From the NCBI RefSeq assembly GCF_943734655.1, contig NC_071355.1, positions 219,605,527-219,669,526 on the forward strand: a stretch of DNA of 64,000 bases, in the 5' to 3' direction. The notes beneath the pieces were generated by a model. That model worked only from the letters and a program-made list of their open reading frames with translations. It was not told where the DNA came from and did no database searches. This stretch comes from Sabethes cyaneus. Its lineage: Eukaryota > Arthropoda > Insecta > Diptera > Culicidae. Shown here piece by piece: positions 12,301-24,480 of this stretch. Position numbers and translations under genes: made by a program. Numbering within the stretch: the stretch's first letter is position 1; every line of letters begins with the position of its first letter.

Positions 12301-15220
12301 AAAAGTACAAAGAAAGGAGCGGAAAACATTTAAATTACTGTTGATACTAACATATGCGGTCACTTGGAGAAAAAAAAAATTAAATAAAACTTCAGAAGCT
12401 CTCCTCTTTCTGGAGACCTGCCTTTCAGTGAAGATAAACGAGATTCTTTAAACCAATTTAGCATTTAATGAACTTGTTCAATTAAACTCAATCAGTGCGA
12501 AAGAACTGTGCCCCCGTCTCTACAAAGATGCATCTGCGGTGGCGTTTCTGGTCGGAGGTACTGTAATTGCTTTAAGTTGAATAATTTCCCACTTCTTCGT
12601 CGGTTTCTTTCGCTAGCCAGCCGGCTCTCTCGGACTGGTGGCAGGGCGCCAAGCCACCAGCCTTAGCCTGGCTCATAATAACCACAGGAATGAGTTTTCT
12701 ACATTGTGACATTAAATGCAAACGAACGCAGTGCCGTGTGATTTCGACGTCTGAAATCGTCTGACAAATTAGCTTACCGATTGCCTCTTTACCACCCCGA
12801 CTCGCCCGTTAGGTGTCACCTTATGTCCCGAGCGGTATTTCTCTCATGTGCATGTTGTAATTATGTGTTTAATTATTATGTTGTTTTGACGCTTGTTACC
12901 ACAACGAAACGAAGAAACGAAAACCAATTCGATTATTCATGATTTAATTGACTTTTACTTTTGCAAAATTACTAATGAAATTGTTCAACACATATATAAA
13001 TAAATTAACACCATGATTCTTCGCCTTCTACACATCCTTTTTATGAGGATGGTGATAGAGTCTATGTAATGGGATACTTACACACACTTCTATCCTCAAA
13101 GTTTATTTTTTATCAGCTTAAAGCTTTCAACCGACGTAAAACAAATTATCTTTTTACGTAAATTTGATGGTTAGACGAATGCTATGTTTAAATATTGACT
13201 TTTTTCCAGTCCTACGCACAGGCAAACGAAAGTAGAGCACTGCATGGTTATGGGATTGCTTTTGAAAAAAAAAATGCGTTCATTCCGAGTGAAAGGTTTT
13301 CCTGGTGGGTGATTAATGGTTCTCAAGACAGCTCGGGGTCAATCGATTGATTTAGCTTAAATAACCGAACGGTGGAAAAGTCGCCGTCTTCGGCAAATGT
13401 CCTCGGGTGTGTTTGAATCGAATGACTATCATAAAGCATTGTATCGACGAAGGTCCCTTGCTGATTGGAAACGAACTCGAATGAACAGAACCAGAACGTG
13501 TCTTTGAATGTAATGGATTTTCACCTAAACCGATCTTAAAATTTCACTTTTAAGGCAAAAATTTCATCCAGTGTTACTCTATACCAGTGATATCAATTCC
13601 AGGAGCAAGTGCTATCATGTAGCCCGTTTCGAGATTTATCTTAATAGCTGCTTCCAATAACTCAATGTATCTACCATTATCCTGTATCAGCCAGTTTAAT
13701 CTCGAAAGCCGTGATGAGCGTGCCGCATCTAAACTGTTCCGTTGCAGAATTAAAACTTTCCGTCTGCTTTTATACAGGGGAAACCACGCTCTCGCAAAGT
13801 CTAGCTAGGTGCTTGGCTCCTTGAACACGGAAAAACATGCGACAAACGATAAAGGAGGGTGCCAAATAAAAAAAAATAAACGACGGAAACGAGCATCTCC
13901 TCCGGTTGGCAGTTTGGTTCCCCACAGGATGTTGCTTCATTCAGTGTCTGCAGTGCTTCGGTACTTCTAGTCCAGTGCCGAGGTGGAATAAGCACGGGAT
14001 GTAGAACATTTTGCCTAGCTAGTTGGCTGCTTTGTAGTGATAAGACTTCCTCACATCGGCAAAAGTTATAGTAGTGCTGACTCACACTGCACAGGCTGTG
14101 CAACTTCAGCTTCGCCAATACACACTTTTTCTTACTCTTTTCCCGCAGAATAAGTGAATCTGACGTGGAAGTGAAAAGACCTAATTATATTCTCGAAATA
14201 CGATTAAAACAAGCAAGTAGCTTGAAAAGTTTTCATGATAAGTGGAGCGCTTGATAAAATTGCGAAAGTTTTAGTTTTTTTTCTACTTTTCAAACAGTTT
14301 GCTCATATTGGATGGCGAAATAGACTGTCTTACATATGCTCCGATTTATATATTTTTTTTGTAAATGTAGAGTATTGAGAACAGACATTTCACATAGACA
14401 CAAACGGAAAATGATAATTGTTTTGATTTGTGCTGAATTACGTACTGTAAACAGAACAGAAGATTAGTTCGCTGCATTTATTCGATTTTTGTATATTAAA
14501 GTAAATCAACATTGATCAAATTAATTGCATTGATTTCACTTTCACTTTAATTATTTATATTTCGATCTGTAAATAGCTATTAATAATTTTAATATAACTA
14601 AAAATATTCTTCAACTACATTTATAAGTACGGGAAGAATGTGACGCTATTGTCATTGTACCACTGCTTAGTCTAGTTTTAATTGTGACCACATTCTGGCG
14701 TCGTTAAATCAAATAAATTAAACTGACTTTCTCTTACCTCCGCTGCATACATGAAGCGACCTGCTTTATTTGTAGAACAGAACGTTTCAAGCAAGCTTCA
14801 GCTGAGGTTGGTGACTGTTTCAAGTGACGACGACTGAAAATCAGGCACGATTTGTCAAATTCAATACGTTTGCATTCACAGTTGCTGGCCGTCTACTGAA
14901 TATTTGATAGAAAAGTAATAAGATAGAACTTTAAAAATGATAGTCATGATAAAGTGAATCTCGTCTTACTGCCGCTGATTGAGTCAGTTTTGAAGCAAAG
15001 CGGTGCTGCTTTAGTTGAAACCGAAGCTTCGTTGCTTCATCGTTGAGTGACGATTTGCATTTGAAGATAGCGTTACCGGCCCCTGATTGTGACAGCTTGC
15101 TAAGCCGGGTCAGAAAAGACAGTAGCCTCTCTTCCTGCCAATCAAACGAGATTTAAAGTACAAGAAAAAAGTAAGATTGGGCTTAAAATGTCTTTAATAC
15201 TTGATCATTCTTACAGAACA
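9330..15220. other. mostly featureless non-coding DNA
   Basis: No transposon protein, tandem array or RNA gene was recognised. The two longest frames are 144 codons on plus (10686-11120) and 105 codons on minus (13801-14118). Neither resembles a family I know, and both sit in locally more GC-rich DNA where longer chance frames are expected. Small features are an (ACGA)n run near 10207-10227 and a GC-rich patch at 12600-12830. This may be intron or intergenic sequence. Confidence 0.5.
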
Positions 15221-15222
15221 TA

Positions 15223-15331
15223 GACCTTGTACAGAACAATTATGGGGCTAGTGCAACGATTCTAATGACTCTAAGGAGCACCGACCAGTCTAAGAATAGT
15301 ACCTCGAAACTAACTGGGAAGGTTCTTATCC
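15223..15331 (-). mobile_element. tRNA-derived SINE fragment
   Basis: On the minus strand this reads CCCAGTTAGTTTCGAGG, then GAGTCATTAGAATCGTTGC and CTAGCCCCATAATTG. The same order of blocks is seen in the SINE copies at 57076-57272 and 42330-42425. The internal promoter boxes are decayed in this copy and both ends are indistinct. Confidence 0.6.
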
Positions 15332-15839
15332 AGGAATTCGGCTGAAAACGGCAGTATGTTTCCTCACTATACGTTTCATCAGAATACGTCGCTATCGCTA
15401 TACGTATTGCATCATGCAATTTCGTAGACCTTCTTTCAGTATTTTTCTTTTGCCTCCGTATTTTGCTTCTCGTTATGGTCCAGTTCAACTTATGCCTTTA
15501 AACTTCTCAAACCAGTCCGCTTTTTCAACCTCTGGACTTTGAAATACGAAACTCCTGCCATTTCTATCACGTCTGACTTTACTTTTATGCTGATGTAAAT
15601 AAATGAGCTTACTCTAACAACAAATGCTTACTGTGATTCTATACACTTTTAAAAAAAAAATAATTCAGCAAAAATTTCGAAATTATTTACCCATAAAATA
15701 GGTTTCTATTTCACACCGGGTTTATACAGTTTCTATATAAACCGACTAGCGAAGCTTTCATTAAGACATATTGTTGAATGCATTGGAAATATACAAAATA
15801 ATAGCAAAATTTTTGGGGTGTATGTATTCCTCCGTTTGC

Positions 15840-16200
15840 AACTTTAACTACGAAATTCTACGAAAACCGAAACTCGCGGCAAAGTCAAAGTAAGCAGGTG
15901 AAGAAGTTGGTTGAAGTAAGAGATAAAATTGAAACACGATCGAAATAAACATGAAGCAAAGTCTAAGCAAAATTGAGGTCGAGTCGAAGTAAGTTCGATA
16001 TAAAATTTAAGTAAAATGAAAATAACTTCGTGTAAAGTCGGAGTAAACTAGAGGTGAAGTCGAAATTAACTCGAAGTGGCTGTAAAGTCGAAGTGAATGA
16101 TGGAGTAAAGTTGAGGTAATGTCTGAGTAATTTGGAAGTAAAGTTGAGGCGAATTCCAAATGAAGGATGAAGTCAAATCGAAGTGAAATTGAATTAAAGT
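15840..16200 (+). repeat. degenerate AAGTCGAAGTAA minisatellite
   Basis: About 360 bp of a loosely kept unit of roughly 12 bases, with variants such as AAGTCGAAGT, AAGTTGAGGT and AAGTCGGAGTAA. The strand is purine-rich. It resembles the larger arrays at 56880-61145 in base content and in the GTCGAA core. Confidence 0.7.
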
Positions 16201-16466
16201 AATTTTTCCGACTTTAAAAATTAAGAACTTTAGCCTCTCAGCCTTCACGCCAGAACTTTCTGATGACCGCTATAAAACTGCCTTCCGACCAAGTGGCCCA
16301 CTCAGAAAGTTTTTAAAACCACTTGAAAAGTCAGGTCATAAGCTCAAGTAGTTTTGTTACGCTCTGCCGAAAGCAGTATTCGTAGTTGTGCAGCATATGC
16401 GCTTTAGCTTTTATGGTGCATATCGTTATCTGATGCACAAAATTGACATATCCGTACTATTTTAGA

Positions 16467-16520
16467 GGTGAAAGGTGCCGTTCAAATATTACATAACGCA
16501 GCTGGGGGGTGGGGGTACAT
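16467..16520 (+). mobile_element. one-ended MITE remnant
   Basis: The run GGTGCCGTTCAAATATTACATAACG followed by a G-rich block resembles the ends of the MITE at 47755-48115. No matching inverted end was found downstream. Confidence 0.35.
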
Positions 16521-16898
16521 TGAGTTTCTGTTACAAATTGTTACCAGTGATGTTAAAAACTCAAAATCTCCAAACTCATCAAAAATCAAAATCAACTGTG
16601 AATCATGTCAGCTTGATCCTATGCATAAAAAAATCACGCGTGAGTTTTCATAGCAAGAAGCACAAAACCACAGAACAGAAGTGGCAGTAGAAATCCAAAC
16701 ACGTACATGCTACTTTTTACAGATACTAGCGAACCTGGCGGTAGCAAGTCACTTTTTTCCACGAAAACACACGAACGCATACGAATGCACACGAAAGCAT
16801 GTGAAAGCTGCTATGCGCTTGGCAGCAAGCGTTCTGCTTATATTGCTGTTATTCGCTTCTATGCGAAAACCTTCCCAAAGAAAAATAAAAACAAAAAA

Positions 16899-17953
16899 AT
16901 CAGAGGGGTTGTGTACAAGACACGACCGCATATATAGGTGACGCAAGACTACGTAAGTCTCTTTGTAGTGATATTGGCATGTATTCATGCTTGTAATCAT
17001 TCGATTCTTCATGTATACATGCTATATGCAACATATATACATGCTACATGCGTTGTATGTAACATTTATCAAAGTAGTAACATTGCATACGTTTAATTCT
17101 CAAAAGATTGTGCATTTGAAAACAATTTAACAAAATCAAGAACACAAACTATTGCTTTCCTGCTACCTTACTGAAATTAAAGATTGTTTTTATTATCCAT
17201 GGTTTCCCACGTTGAAAGGAATTTAACAAATCTATCCTATTTTATCAACAGCACATCTTTTCACTACACTTTTAATGAAACGGCAAGCATGCTTATTCAT
17301 ACAGAGTCGTATTATAACCGAACAGTACAGCTGTAGCATATTTTTCCAACACAGATATCAAGTTCTCCGAGGTTTAATCGTCTCGCAGTAAAGAATTTGC
17401 GATCTGTTGGGACAACGAACTTGTCATTTTTTCTGGCACACTTCCCTAACACAGACATCAAATTGGACTAGGTTTAATCGCGTTCGTAAGAAATCTGTTG
17501 GCACGAGCGGGCTTAGTTACTCTCTCTGGCGTACTTCCCAAGCAAGGACATCAAAATGGTCTAGGTTGAACCGCGGTGTTAAGAAATCTTGTTGAAATGA
17601 GGAAACTTCGTCACTTGTTTTGGCTTACTTCCCAAGCACAGATATCAAATTGGTATAAGTTTAGATCATCGTAAAGAATCTTCTACCAATCACGAAGCGA
17701 GAATTCTGGTAAAATAGGTTCATTATTTTCTATTTTTCAATAGTTCAACATCAAGAATCCATACTTTTCTTCATTTGGGTCAATTCTTAGATTTTCCGAT
17801 CGATTGGTGTAAGAATATTGAAAATCGATCGGAAAACCGCTGAGCTATTAGCGCTCAAAACCTTTCATTTTTCGTGACGCTCGCATTTTTCGATTTTTTG
17901 GAATGACTCCCTATCTCAAAACTTGCCGTAAGACGTAGTGCTAAGTCAAAAGA
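16899..17953 (+). repeat. 1.05-kb dispersed repeat, copy 1
   Basis: This matches 24811-27541 in reverse complement, from TCAGAGGGGTTGTGTACAAG to CTTGCCGTAAGACGTAGT. Inside, about 17350-17700, are four units of roughly 94-99 bp, each with a CAGATATCAA-like step, a TTTAATCG or TTGAACCG step, and AAGAAATCTGTTG or similar. Near the end is a hairpin, TTTTCCGATCGATT with AATCGATCGGAAAA. No protein is encoded and the family is not recognised. This copy lacks the BEL insertion and so shows the empty site. Confidence 0.8.
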
Positions 17954-17984
17954 AAATCGTCTTCGCGACTCTCTCTTAGGATAG

Positions 17985-18905
17985 GATTCCTGGACAATGG
18001 ATAAATAGATGGATGGATTTTGTCGATGGATGGATGTAGTTTTGTCGATGGCTTCTCTGAATGAATTTTCTGCCTCTAGTCGATGCAGGGACAATTTTCT
18101 GGTCGACAGATTGTTTTCCTTTCGATAAATGAATGAATTTTTGGTCGAAGAATAAAAAAAAATTCTGGTCAAAGCGTAGATAAATCTATTGGCCGATGGA
18201 TGGATGAATTTTCTGATCGATGAATAGCCGATTATTTTGGTCGATGGAAGGATGGATTTTCGGTTCGGTAAATGGCCTTAGACGATGACTGGATGACTTC
18301 GATAGATGGATTTTTGATCGATGGTCGGATGAGTGTGGATCTCTTTGGAAAATGGATGGATCAATTTTCTGATGGTTGTTTGGTCATTGTATTATAAACT
18401 AATTTTATGGTTGAAGGATAGATGGGTTTTCTGGTCGACAGATGGATGAATTTTTGCTCGATGGATGGAAGGTTGCTCTAGTGAATGAATTTTTCGGTTC
18501 GATAAATAAATGAGCTTCCTAGTCGATAGATGGATGAGTTCAACGAATGAATGCATTTTTTATTGAAGGATGGAAACTTTTCTGGGTGTTGGATGGATGA
18601 TAGAAGAATTTTGTGAGTGTTCGATGGATGGCTTTCCTGGTCGATAGATGAACGGATGTTTGGATCTATTGATAGATGGATGGATGGTTTTTCTTGTATA
18701 TGGATGGACAAGTTTTCTTCCGATATCTTTTCTGTTCGATGATTGGATGAATATTCTGGATTTTCTGTTCGAAGAATGGATAGATTTTTTGGTCGAGTGA
18801 TCGGTGGATTCTCTGGAGGATAGATAGATGAATTTTCGAATGCATTTTCTGCCCGGAGGGTAGATGGGTTTTCTTGTCGATATTTTGAAGGAGAAAAGTT
18901 CAATG
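17985..18905 (+). repeat. GGATGGATG / TTTTCTGGTCGA minisatellite
   Basis: About 0.9 kb of imperfect tandem units of roughly 25-40 bp, built from GATGGATGGATGAATTTT followed by CTGGTCGA. The minus-strand frames of up to 194 codons across it translate to repetitive Ser/Ile/Pro/Arg text and are products of the repeat, not genes. It directly follows the 1.05-kb repeat. Confidence 0.85.
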
Positions 18906-19199
18906 TATGTCATGGACTTTCTAGAACTGATGTTCGAAATTGAGCTTAGATCATTTAGAAATGGGGTACTATAATTTGGCAACAGCAGCACTTCCAGTGG
19001 ATATGGACAAGCAAACCTTTGACAGCGTTTTATCGTTTGTAGATAGTTCTGTAGGATGTATGTTATCCCGAGAAACGTCAAATAAAAGCAAAAAGTGACG
19101 TAAAATTCCTGTATGTAACAAAATGGCGGGGCAAACGAATTCACTGATGCAATTCACAGCTAACAACGTGTACCAAATAAATTTAAAAAAATATTTAGT

Positions 19200-19560
19200 T
19201 TTACTGCTGAAAAACTTTCCGGGAGATTACGAGAGCTTATGCCCGCAAGGGACGACGAACATGGTACCATAATTGCCCACACAAATAGCGGAACTCTGGT
19301 TCCAGATAATGCAACGATGGTGGAATTTTAATCCAATCTCGGAACCATGATTATTAATTCAGATTCAGAGGAATCAACAAAAAGATTAAGTAAAAATTCT
19401 GTAGAATTCAATTAATTCTAAGGCTTAACACGATTGTTTCCCTTACAGGAAACGATAACAACCCGGACAAACCCAAGTACCGGCTCACGTGATAACTTTG
19501 ACAAAAATGAAACTAAGAGGGCAATTTCAATTCCTTTTGGGAATTTTAGAAATCAATGAA
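19200..19560 (+). pseudogene. hpo: Hippo/MST (STE20) kinase linker, decayed genomic fragment
   Basis: From 19251 one frame reads DDEHGTIIAHTNSGTL, VPDNATMVEF, a stop, then SNLGTMIINSDSEES and KR. This follows the segment after the kinase domain of MST1/2 and Hippo, where a T-M-I/V-E motif is followed by LGTMVIN, an acidic run, then TMKR. A 59-bp sequence with GT at 19390 and TTTCCCTTACAG ending at 19448 looks like a retained intron. After it come NDNNPDKPKYR and, one frame over, DNFDKNE and IPFGNF, matching the conserved 'FDK' stretch. An in-frame TAA, a small frameshift and the absence of kinase and SARAH domains make it a pseudogene. The intron argues for a DNA-level copy, not a processed one. 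Identification is from memory of the family. Confidence 0.7.
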
Positions 19561-19809
19561 GCCTGCAGGAAAATAACTAAAAACCCTTCCTCTGCAAGCA
19601 AGTTATCGGCCACTATCGGCGGCAACGGCACGCATCGAAATGGTATTGCTTATTCACCTCGAACAAAAAGCATTACCTAGTCGCAGTCGATATTTTGTGG
19701 GCACACCGGAGATTGAACATGATAAAATCATAATCCTCAAAAACGCCATTTAGTTGATCTCAGTCGTACAATTTTTGTGCCTTCCGTCAATCACGGCGAG
19801 CAAATACGG

Positions 19810-22200
19810 TCGGTCGCTCTATACAGCATCAGCATCGTATGCACTCAAACCTTTCTACTAGAAAGAGGCAAAACCGAGGTCGGAAAAAATCTCGCGTTGC
19901 CAAAGAAACCTGACTGATTCCATTAAAACGTATAATCAAAGTATCTGCTTTTTTCCCCTGATGGTCGGAAAATGTTTAGTTTGCCCGGTAAAGCCATCTC
20001 GCCCGTGTGTCTGGAAAACTTTGAAATATGATCCAACCTGGAAAATGTATGCGAGCGGACACGTGTGGATTTTACCTTTGTTTCTATGGTAATCGGAACG
20101 CTATACCTGTATCACGGGAAATCATTAGCATATCACTCTCATTCCGATTGCACTGATTCATTCAAACTTTGCTCAACAGCGTGTTTTTTTTCTCGCTTTT
20201 ATCTTTAAAAGGCAAACATGCCACTCTGATATGGTGGTTATGCACGGTGCTTCGCTTAGTACGGTGATGATGATTTGCATAATGATTAGCATAGTACCTA
20301 CCGTTTTGAATCAGCAAAAGAGCACATATTCGAATTCACGGCTAATGTTTTTGTGAGTTTGGTATTGACATTTTTATGTGCTATGTATTGGTAAAAATTC
20401 ATAAAATGTCTGAAATGAATTTCAATAACCAACACTGAAATTTATAAATCTAGGGAGAGTACGAAATTCACCGTAAAAAGCTATGAGTCTTCAAATTAAA
20501 CTGATGTAGAATGTTTGCCATATGTTGAATAATTTTAGTCGCGGCAAGTAAAACACCAGCCGTAAAACTAGTAAACAAAACGCTGTTTTTTCCATGCCCA
20601 GCGTTCAACGTTTGCACAAGCCCTGCTAAAATTTGAATGCACTTTTAATTGTGAATGAACGATCAAATTACGCTGAAAATATTTTAATTCTACTGAGCTT
20701 CAAATACACTACACCCCAGAGGAAACCACTCGCCTGTTACATAGTTAATCAGGTGAGTGCAAATGCTTTCAAAATGTTTGCACCGAACATGGCAGAACGA
20801 AAATTTTACCGGCCGGCTGGTTCTGCTGGGAAAATTTAATTATAAACAGTTGGTCATTCATCCGCCTGACAAGTGGGGCAGTTTGTTTTCAAACTTTTTA
20901 CCCCATTGATGTCAGTCGCAGGAATATGATTTTTTAGCAACACAGACACGTAGGTCAAAGGCAGTCCAGTAAAGTTTAACTCTATCCTTGAACTAAACCG
21001 CCAGTAGATATTATCCGGATCGCATGGTGGTTAGTACTAGGTTGTTTGCCGCAAGTATTAAATTACAACTTGTGTTGAAATGACAGCATTGAATTGAATT
21101 GAATGAATCTAATGAGGATTTGGTAAAGTTTTAGCCAAGTTCATCCGGTCTCAAAAACCAACTGGTCAGAAAAAAAGTTTAACATCTGTGATACTCGGTT
21201 GTATTTCCGGATAGCATTGCACGTAAAGATAATTTTTCGTGCTTTTAAATTCGATACCCAATTTCCACTTACGCTGTAAAATGCTCTACTCCGACTGTTG
21301 GATCTCGAAAAATGCTACCCACACTTGCATGTGATATTGATCAATAAGTTTCACTGCAAATGGGACTTTAATTTAATTTATATTATGAACGCCGCAGTCG
21401 ACTTCTGCTTCCTATTCGGAAAAATATATGTGCATACATATCCTACCTGCGGATAAAACTTGTGCCACCGTACTTCGGAGCAACGCATCTGCTGTCCTCC
21501 TTGGTTATGACAAAACTTTGTCTGAGGTTTTACTACCTCCATCAGTTGGGTAATATAATAGGGATAAGAGCTTCATGTCCGCAACATGCCGGATGCGGAG
21601 CAAGCATAATTTATGAATCTGATCTCTATAAATCTTACGGCGGGTGAACAATTCTATTCTTTTATTTCCGTTCAATTTGACGTATCTCTACACTCGCCCG
21701 GAGGATACATATTTCACACTCTACAGTGCAACCCGTAGAGTGGGGAACCGTGAAATGAAAAATTTAATCACAGTTGCTCTTCCAACTTGTGTGATGAACA
21801 ATTAATTATAATATGGTTCGTATATTGCAACTGAAAATTACCTTTAAAAACTTATGATTTTGGAATTGTGTGTTGTGGATAGCATTGCAGGTTGCAGTGA
21901 AACTAAAGTCACATATGCAGTTGCATATGGTGCTGACAAAGAGACACGATATAGATTCGTAAGTTTCCTTTTGGTTTAACCTGCTTTCCGACGTTGGTTC
22001 AAAGTTAGGAATATATACGAGGTGCAAGACGTGAATTTCATTTTAGTAGAACGTCACTTTTTATAAACGGAGAACATTCGTCGATACTGACAAATAACCG
22101 CGAGTTTGTTGTAGTTTGCAATATTTTTGCTAATATTTTTTATAGACTATTAAAAAATGGTCAACACATTTAAGTGGAACCTTTTTCATCCATCCTCTGC
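19810..22200. other. unassigned non-coding DNA
   Basis: No coding frame, tandem repeat or transposon terminus was recognised between the Hippo-like fragment and the mariner remnant. Confidence 0.5.
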
Positions 22201-22214
22201 ATTCGAGATGGTGT

Positions 22215-22800
22215 AAATAAGCTAGGAGTGTCATGTACTCGAGCTAAACAACGAGCTGATGCCAAATCACGACAATAAACAAAACACGATCCCGGAAGCT
22301 GTACACGGCGTTGCGGGTGAAATTCGATTGCGTGGGATTGGACGACGAAACATATGTCAAGGAAAACTGCAACCAACGCCTGGGCAGGAGTTTTATACGG
22401 CAACCGAAAAGGGGAACGTGCCCCACATTTCAAGCATTTGAAGTGTATTAAGAAATATTTAGTTTAACATGCTATGTGTACCTGCATAAAAAGCGGTATT
22501 TTCATTGCACTTCCAGTTGCAACAACAATTGTACGTGAACGAGTGTCTGGAAAAAACGTCTGCATCTTGCTATTATAGAACAAAGGTCATGTAGTGGCAT
22601 ACTGCCAACAGCATACAGCTGGTGTCCAAGGACAAAAACCCTCCCCACACGTCAGCACTAAGACCCAAAAGACCATTGAAAGCCAGAAACAGTTTAACAG
22701 ACAAACTGGCGTTCTACGGCAAACAAAGTGGACGAGTCGAAAGTCGAACTCGGTTAGCCGGAAACTTTAAAAAGAAAATAATTCGAATTTCTCAAGAGAA
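22215..22800 (+). pseudogene. Tc1/mariner transposase remnant
   Basis: Fragments in shifting frames follow a Tc1/mariner transposase: AKQRADAKSRQ, then LDDETYVKE (first catalytic Asp region), LPGQEFYTATEKGN in the next frame, KKYLVWHAMC, YVNECLEK, and RDQNPPH/ALRP-like text near 22640-22670. The order matches the two minus-strand relatives at 43650-44520 and 59290-60175. Many indels and stops rule out activity. No terminal inverted repeats were found. Confidence 0.7.
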
Positions 22801-23299
22801 AACCTAATCAAATTACACCCATTGTTGTTTGAACAAAGTTTGATCGTAAAATCCTTTAAATAGCAGCACTTTGGGTGTCTCTGGTTATTTTAATGTTATA
22901 TTTTTAATATCTATGTAGCATTTTCTTGTAGGTATTTCAGCTTTCCGAGTAGCCATATTATTACTTATCCAGCTGAAATTAATTAACAGTATGCGATAAA
23001 CCCATCAGAACAATAAATATCGGCAGGCATTTGTAATTTATTCCCCTCCAAAACCAATCTGGTGCGGGTGCTTAAGCGACTGATGTGTGGGAGAATGATT
23101 TCAATTTTGCTACGACCTATGACTATAATTGATGAATCAACCAATCAAAATCAAATTCCCATTACCTTCAGATAATGTAGTGTCTGTTAAATTTATGACT
23201 ATGTGGCTACTATTTAATAAACAGCATTGTTTGAGCCGCACTGTTGGTATACCTATAATGCAATAGGCATAGGCAATTTTGCCACTAGCTGGACCTGTC

Positions 23300-23515
23300 T
23301 ACCAAAAGTCTTCGAAGGCTTCAAAGTCAGTGCACTGTTGTACATCCCGTTTCAGAGCATCGGACCGAGGATGAAGCCCTGTGAAACTCTCGACGTAATG
23401 CCGTCTTACGCACCTTGGCGGTCTCATAAATAAGCACCCGGTTCCGAAAGCAAAAACAACTCCTATAAACAACTCCATCTGAACAACCGCTGTTTCGTTT
23501 ATCGTTCATTGGGCC
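23300..23515 (-). pseudogene. R1/Loa-type reverse transcriptase fragment
   Basis: The minus strand encodes FRNRVLIYETAKVRKT and, in an adjoining frame, GITSRVSQGFILGP with NGMYNSALTLK. This fits the stretch before and through the V-P/S-Q-G-S-I-L-G-P motif of R1-clade reverse transcriptases. Only about 70 codons remain, with at least one frameshift and a stop. It abuts an old BEL fragment at 23535. Confidence 0.55.
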
Positions 23516-23534
23516 CGGGAAAATCGCGTACTAT

Positions 23535-24480
23535 TCACCCAAGAATCCTTCCACTGCATACCACTTCCACGCCATTAAGCTGATACTTCTGCAATCGCCG
23601 CTCTAAACATTGTATGTGCCGTAACGCAATTGGGTAGTAGTCCGGAAACTCGGAATGGTCAAATCTCCACAGCAGTCCTGTTTTGAAATGCTCCCCGACC
23701 CGTTTGGTCGATTCTTGGAGGATTTGCTTCGCTCGTGGCACCTTTGGCAACTATGGACCCGAATCCACCGCGATACCGAGCCTTCCTGCGGCACATTTTT
23801 TCCCTCTAACTCACAAACTGATTGATTATATTGCCTACAATCGCCGATGTGGAAACTGTACGCACGGTTCGATTGCCATCTCATCATTGCACCCATATAT
23901 CGTCCAGCCCAGTCGCGACATCGCCGTAACCAGTTTTCCGTGCCAGCCTTCGCGCGTCTCTAGTGAGCTGTTACATGAGCATTATCGTTTCCGATGAGTA
24001 TGCATAGCACGGCCTCGTCATAGCCCACCACACGTAAACCCTTCAAATGCGGAAACTTCCTGGTTAACTCCTCGTCATTCAAAGACTTTCGAGGAAGATC
24101 TAGCTTGGTACCCGTGTGCCCATCTGTTAACTTGTTTTTAACACAACTAATACGTCCAGACTCCAGATATTTATAAGCTGACACATTGCGAAGCGGATTC
24201 AATACGTTTGATGTTGGCCGTCCACTGTAAACACAAGGACTACTCTTCTCCATTCAATCCAAGCTGCTTCACCATCTCCTCATTAGTCAGTGACCTTGAC
24301 GACCCGTCATCTGAAAATGCAAAAGTTACAATTGTACGATTGCTAGCGTGTAACGTCACCGGCAGGATCCGAAAAAATCCGAATCCGAAAGAATGATGGT
24401 TAGTTACAGCGTTAGAGCCACTTGCTGCATCCAGAGCCTTCAACTTAACCATGTTGATGTCTTCTTTGACATTCATCCAC
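23535..24480 (-). pseudogene. old BEL/Pao pol fragment (protease to pre-RT)
   Basis: Reading right to left, the minus strand gives FRILPVTLHASNRTIVTFAF with the aspartic-protease-like SDDGSS at about 24300-24311. Then come VKQLGLNGEE, DLPRKSLNDEELTRKFPHL, LRVVGYDEAVLCILIGNDNA, and further on RAKQILQESTKRVGEHFKTG followed by LLWRFDHSEFPDYYPIALRH. These are the usual BEL/Pao blocks between protease and reverse transcriptase. Stops and frameshifts separate them, so the copy is dead. It is more decayed than the integrase at 25972-27312 and in the same orientation, but the 1.05-kb repeat lies between them, so they are probably separate insertions. Confidence 0.8.

Noticed and set aside
13801..14118. 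105-codon minus-strand frame with a hydrophobic stretch (VVYFFLFGTLLYRL)
   Set aside because: A single hydrophobic run and scattered cysteines are not enough. No recognised family and no start context.
18478..19144. Long minus-strand frames (141 and 194 codons) over the GGATGGATG array
   Set aside because: Their translations repeat the minisatellite unit, with low-complexity Ser/Ile/Pro/Arg text and no domain.
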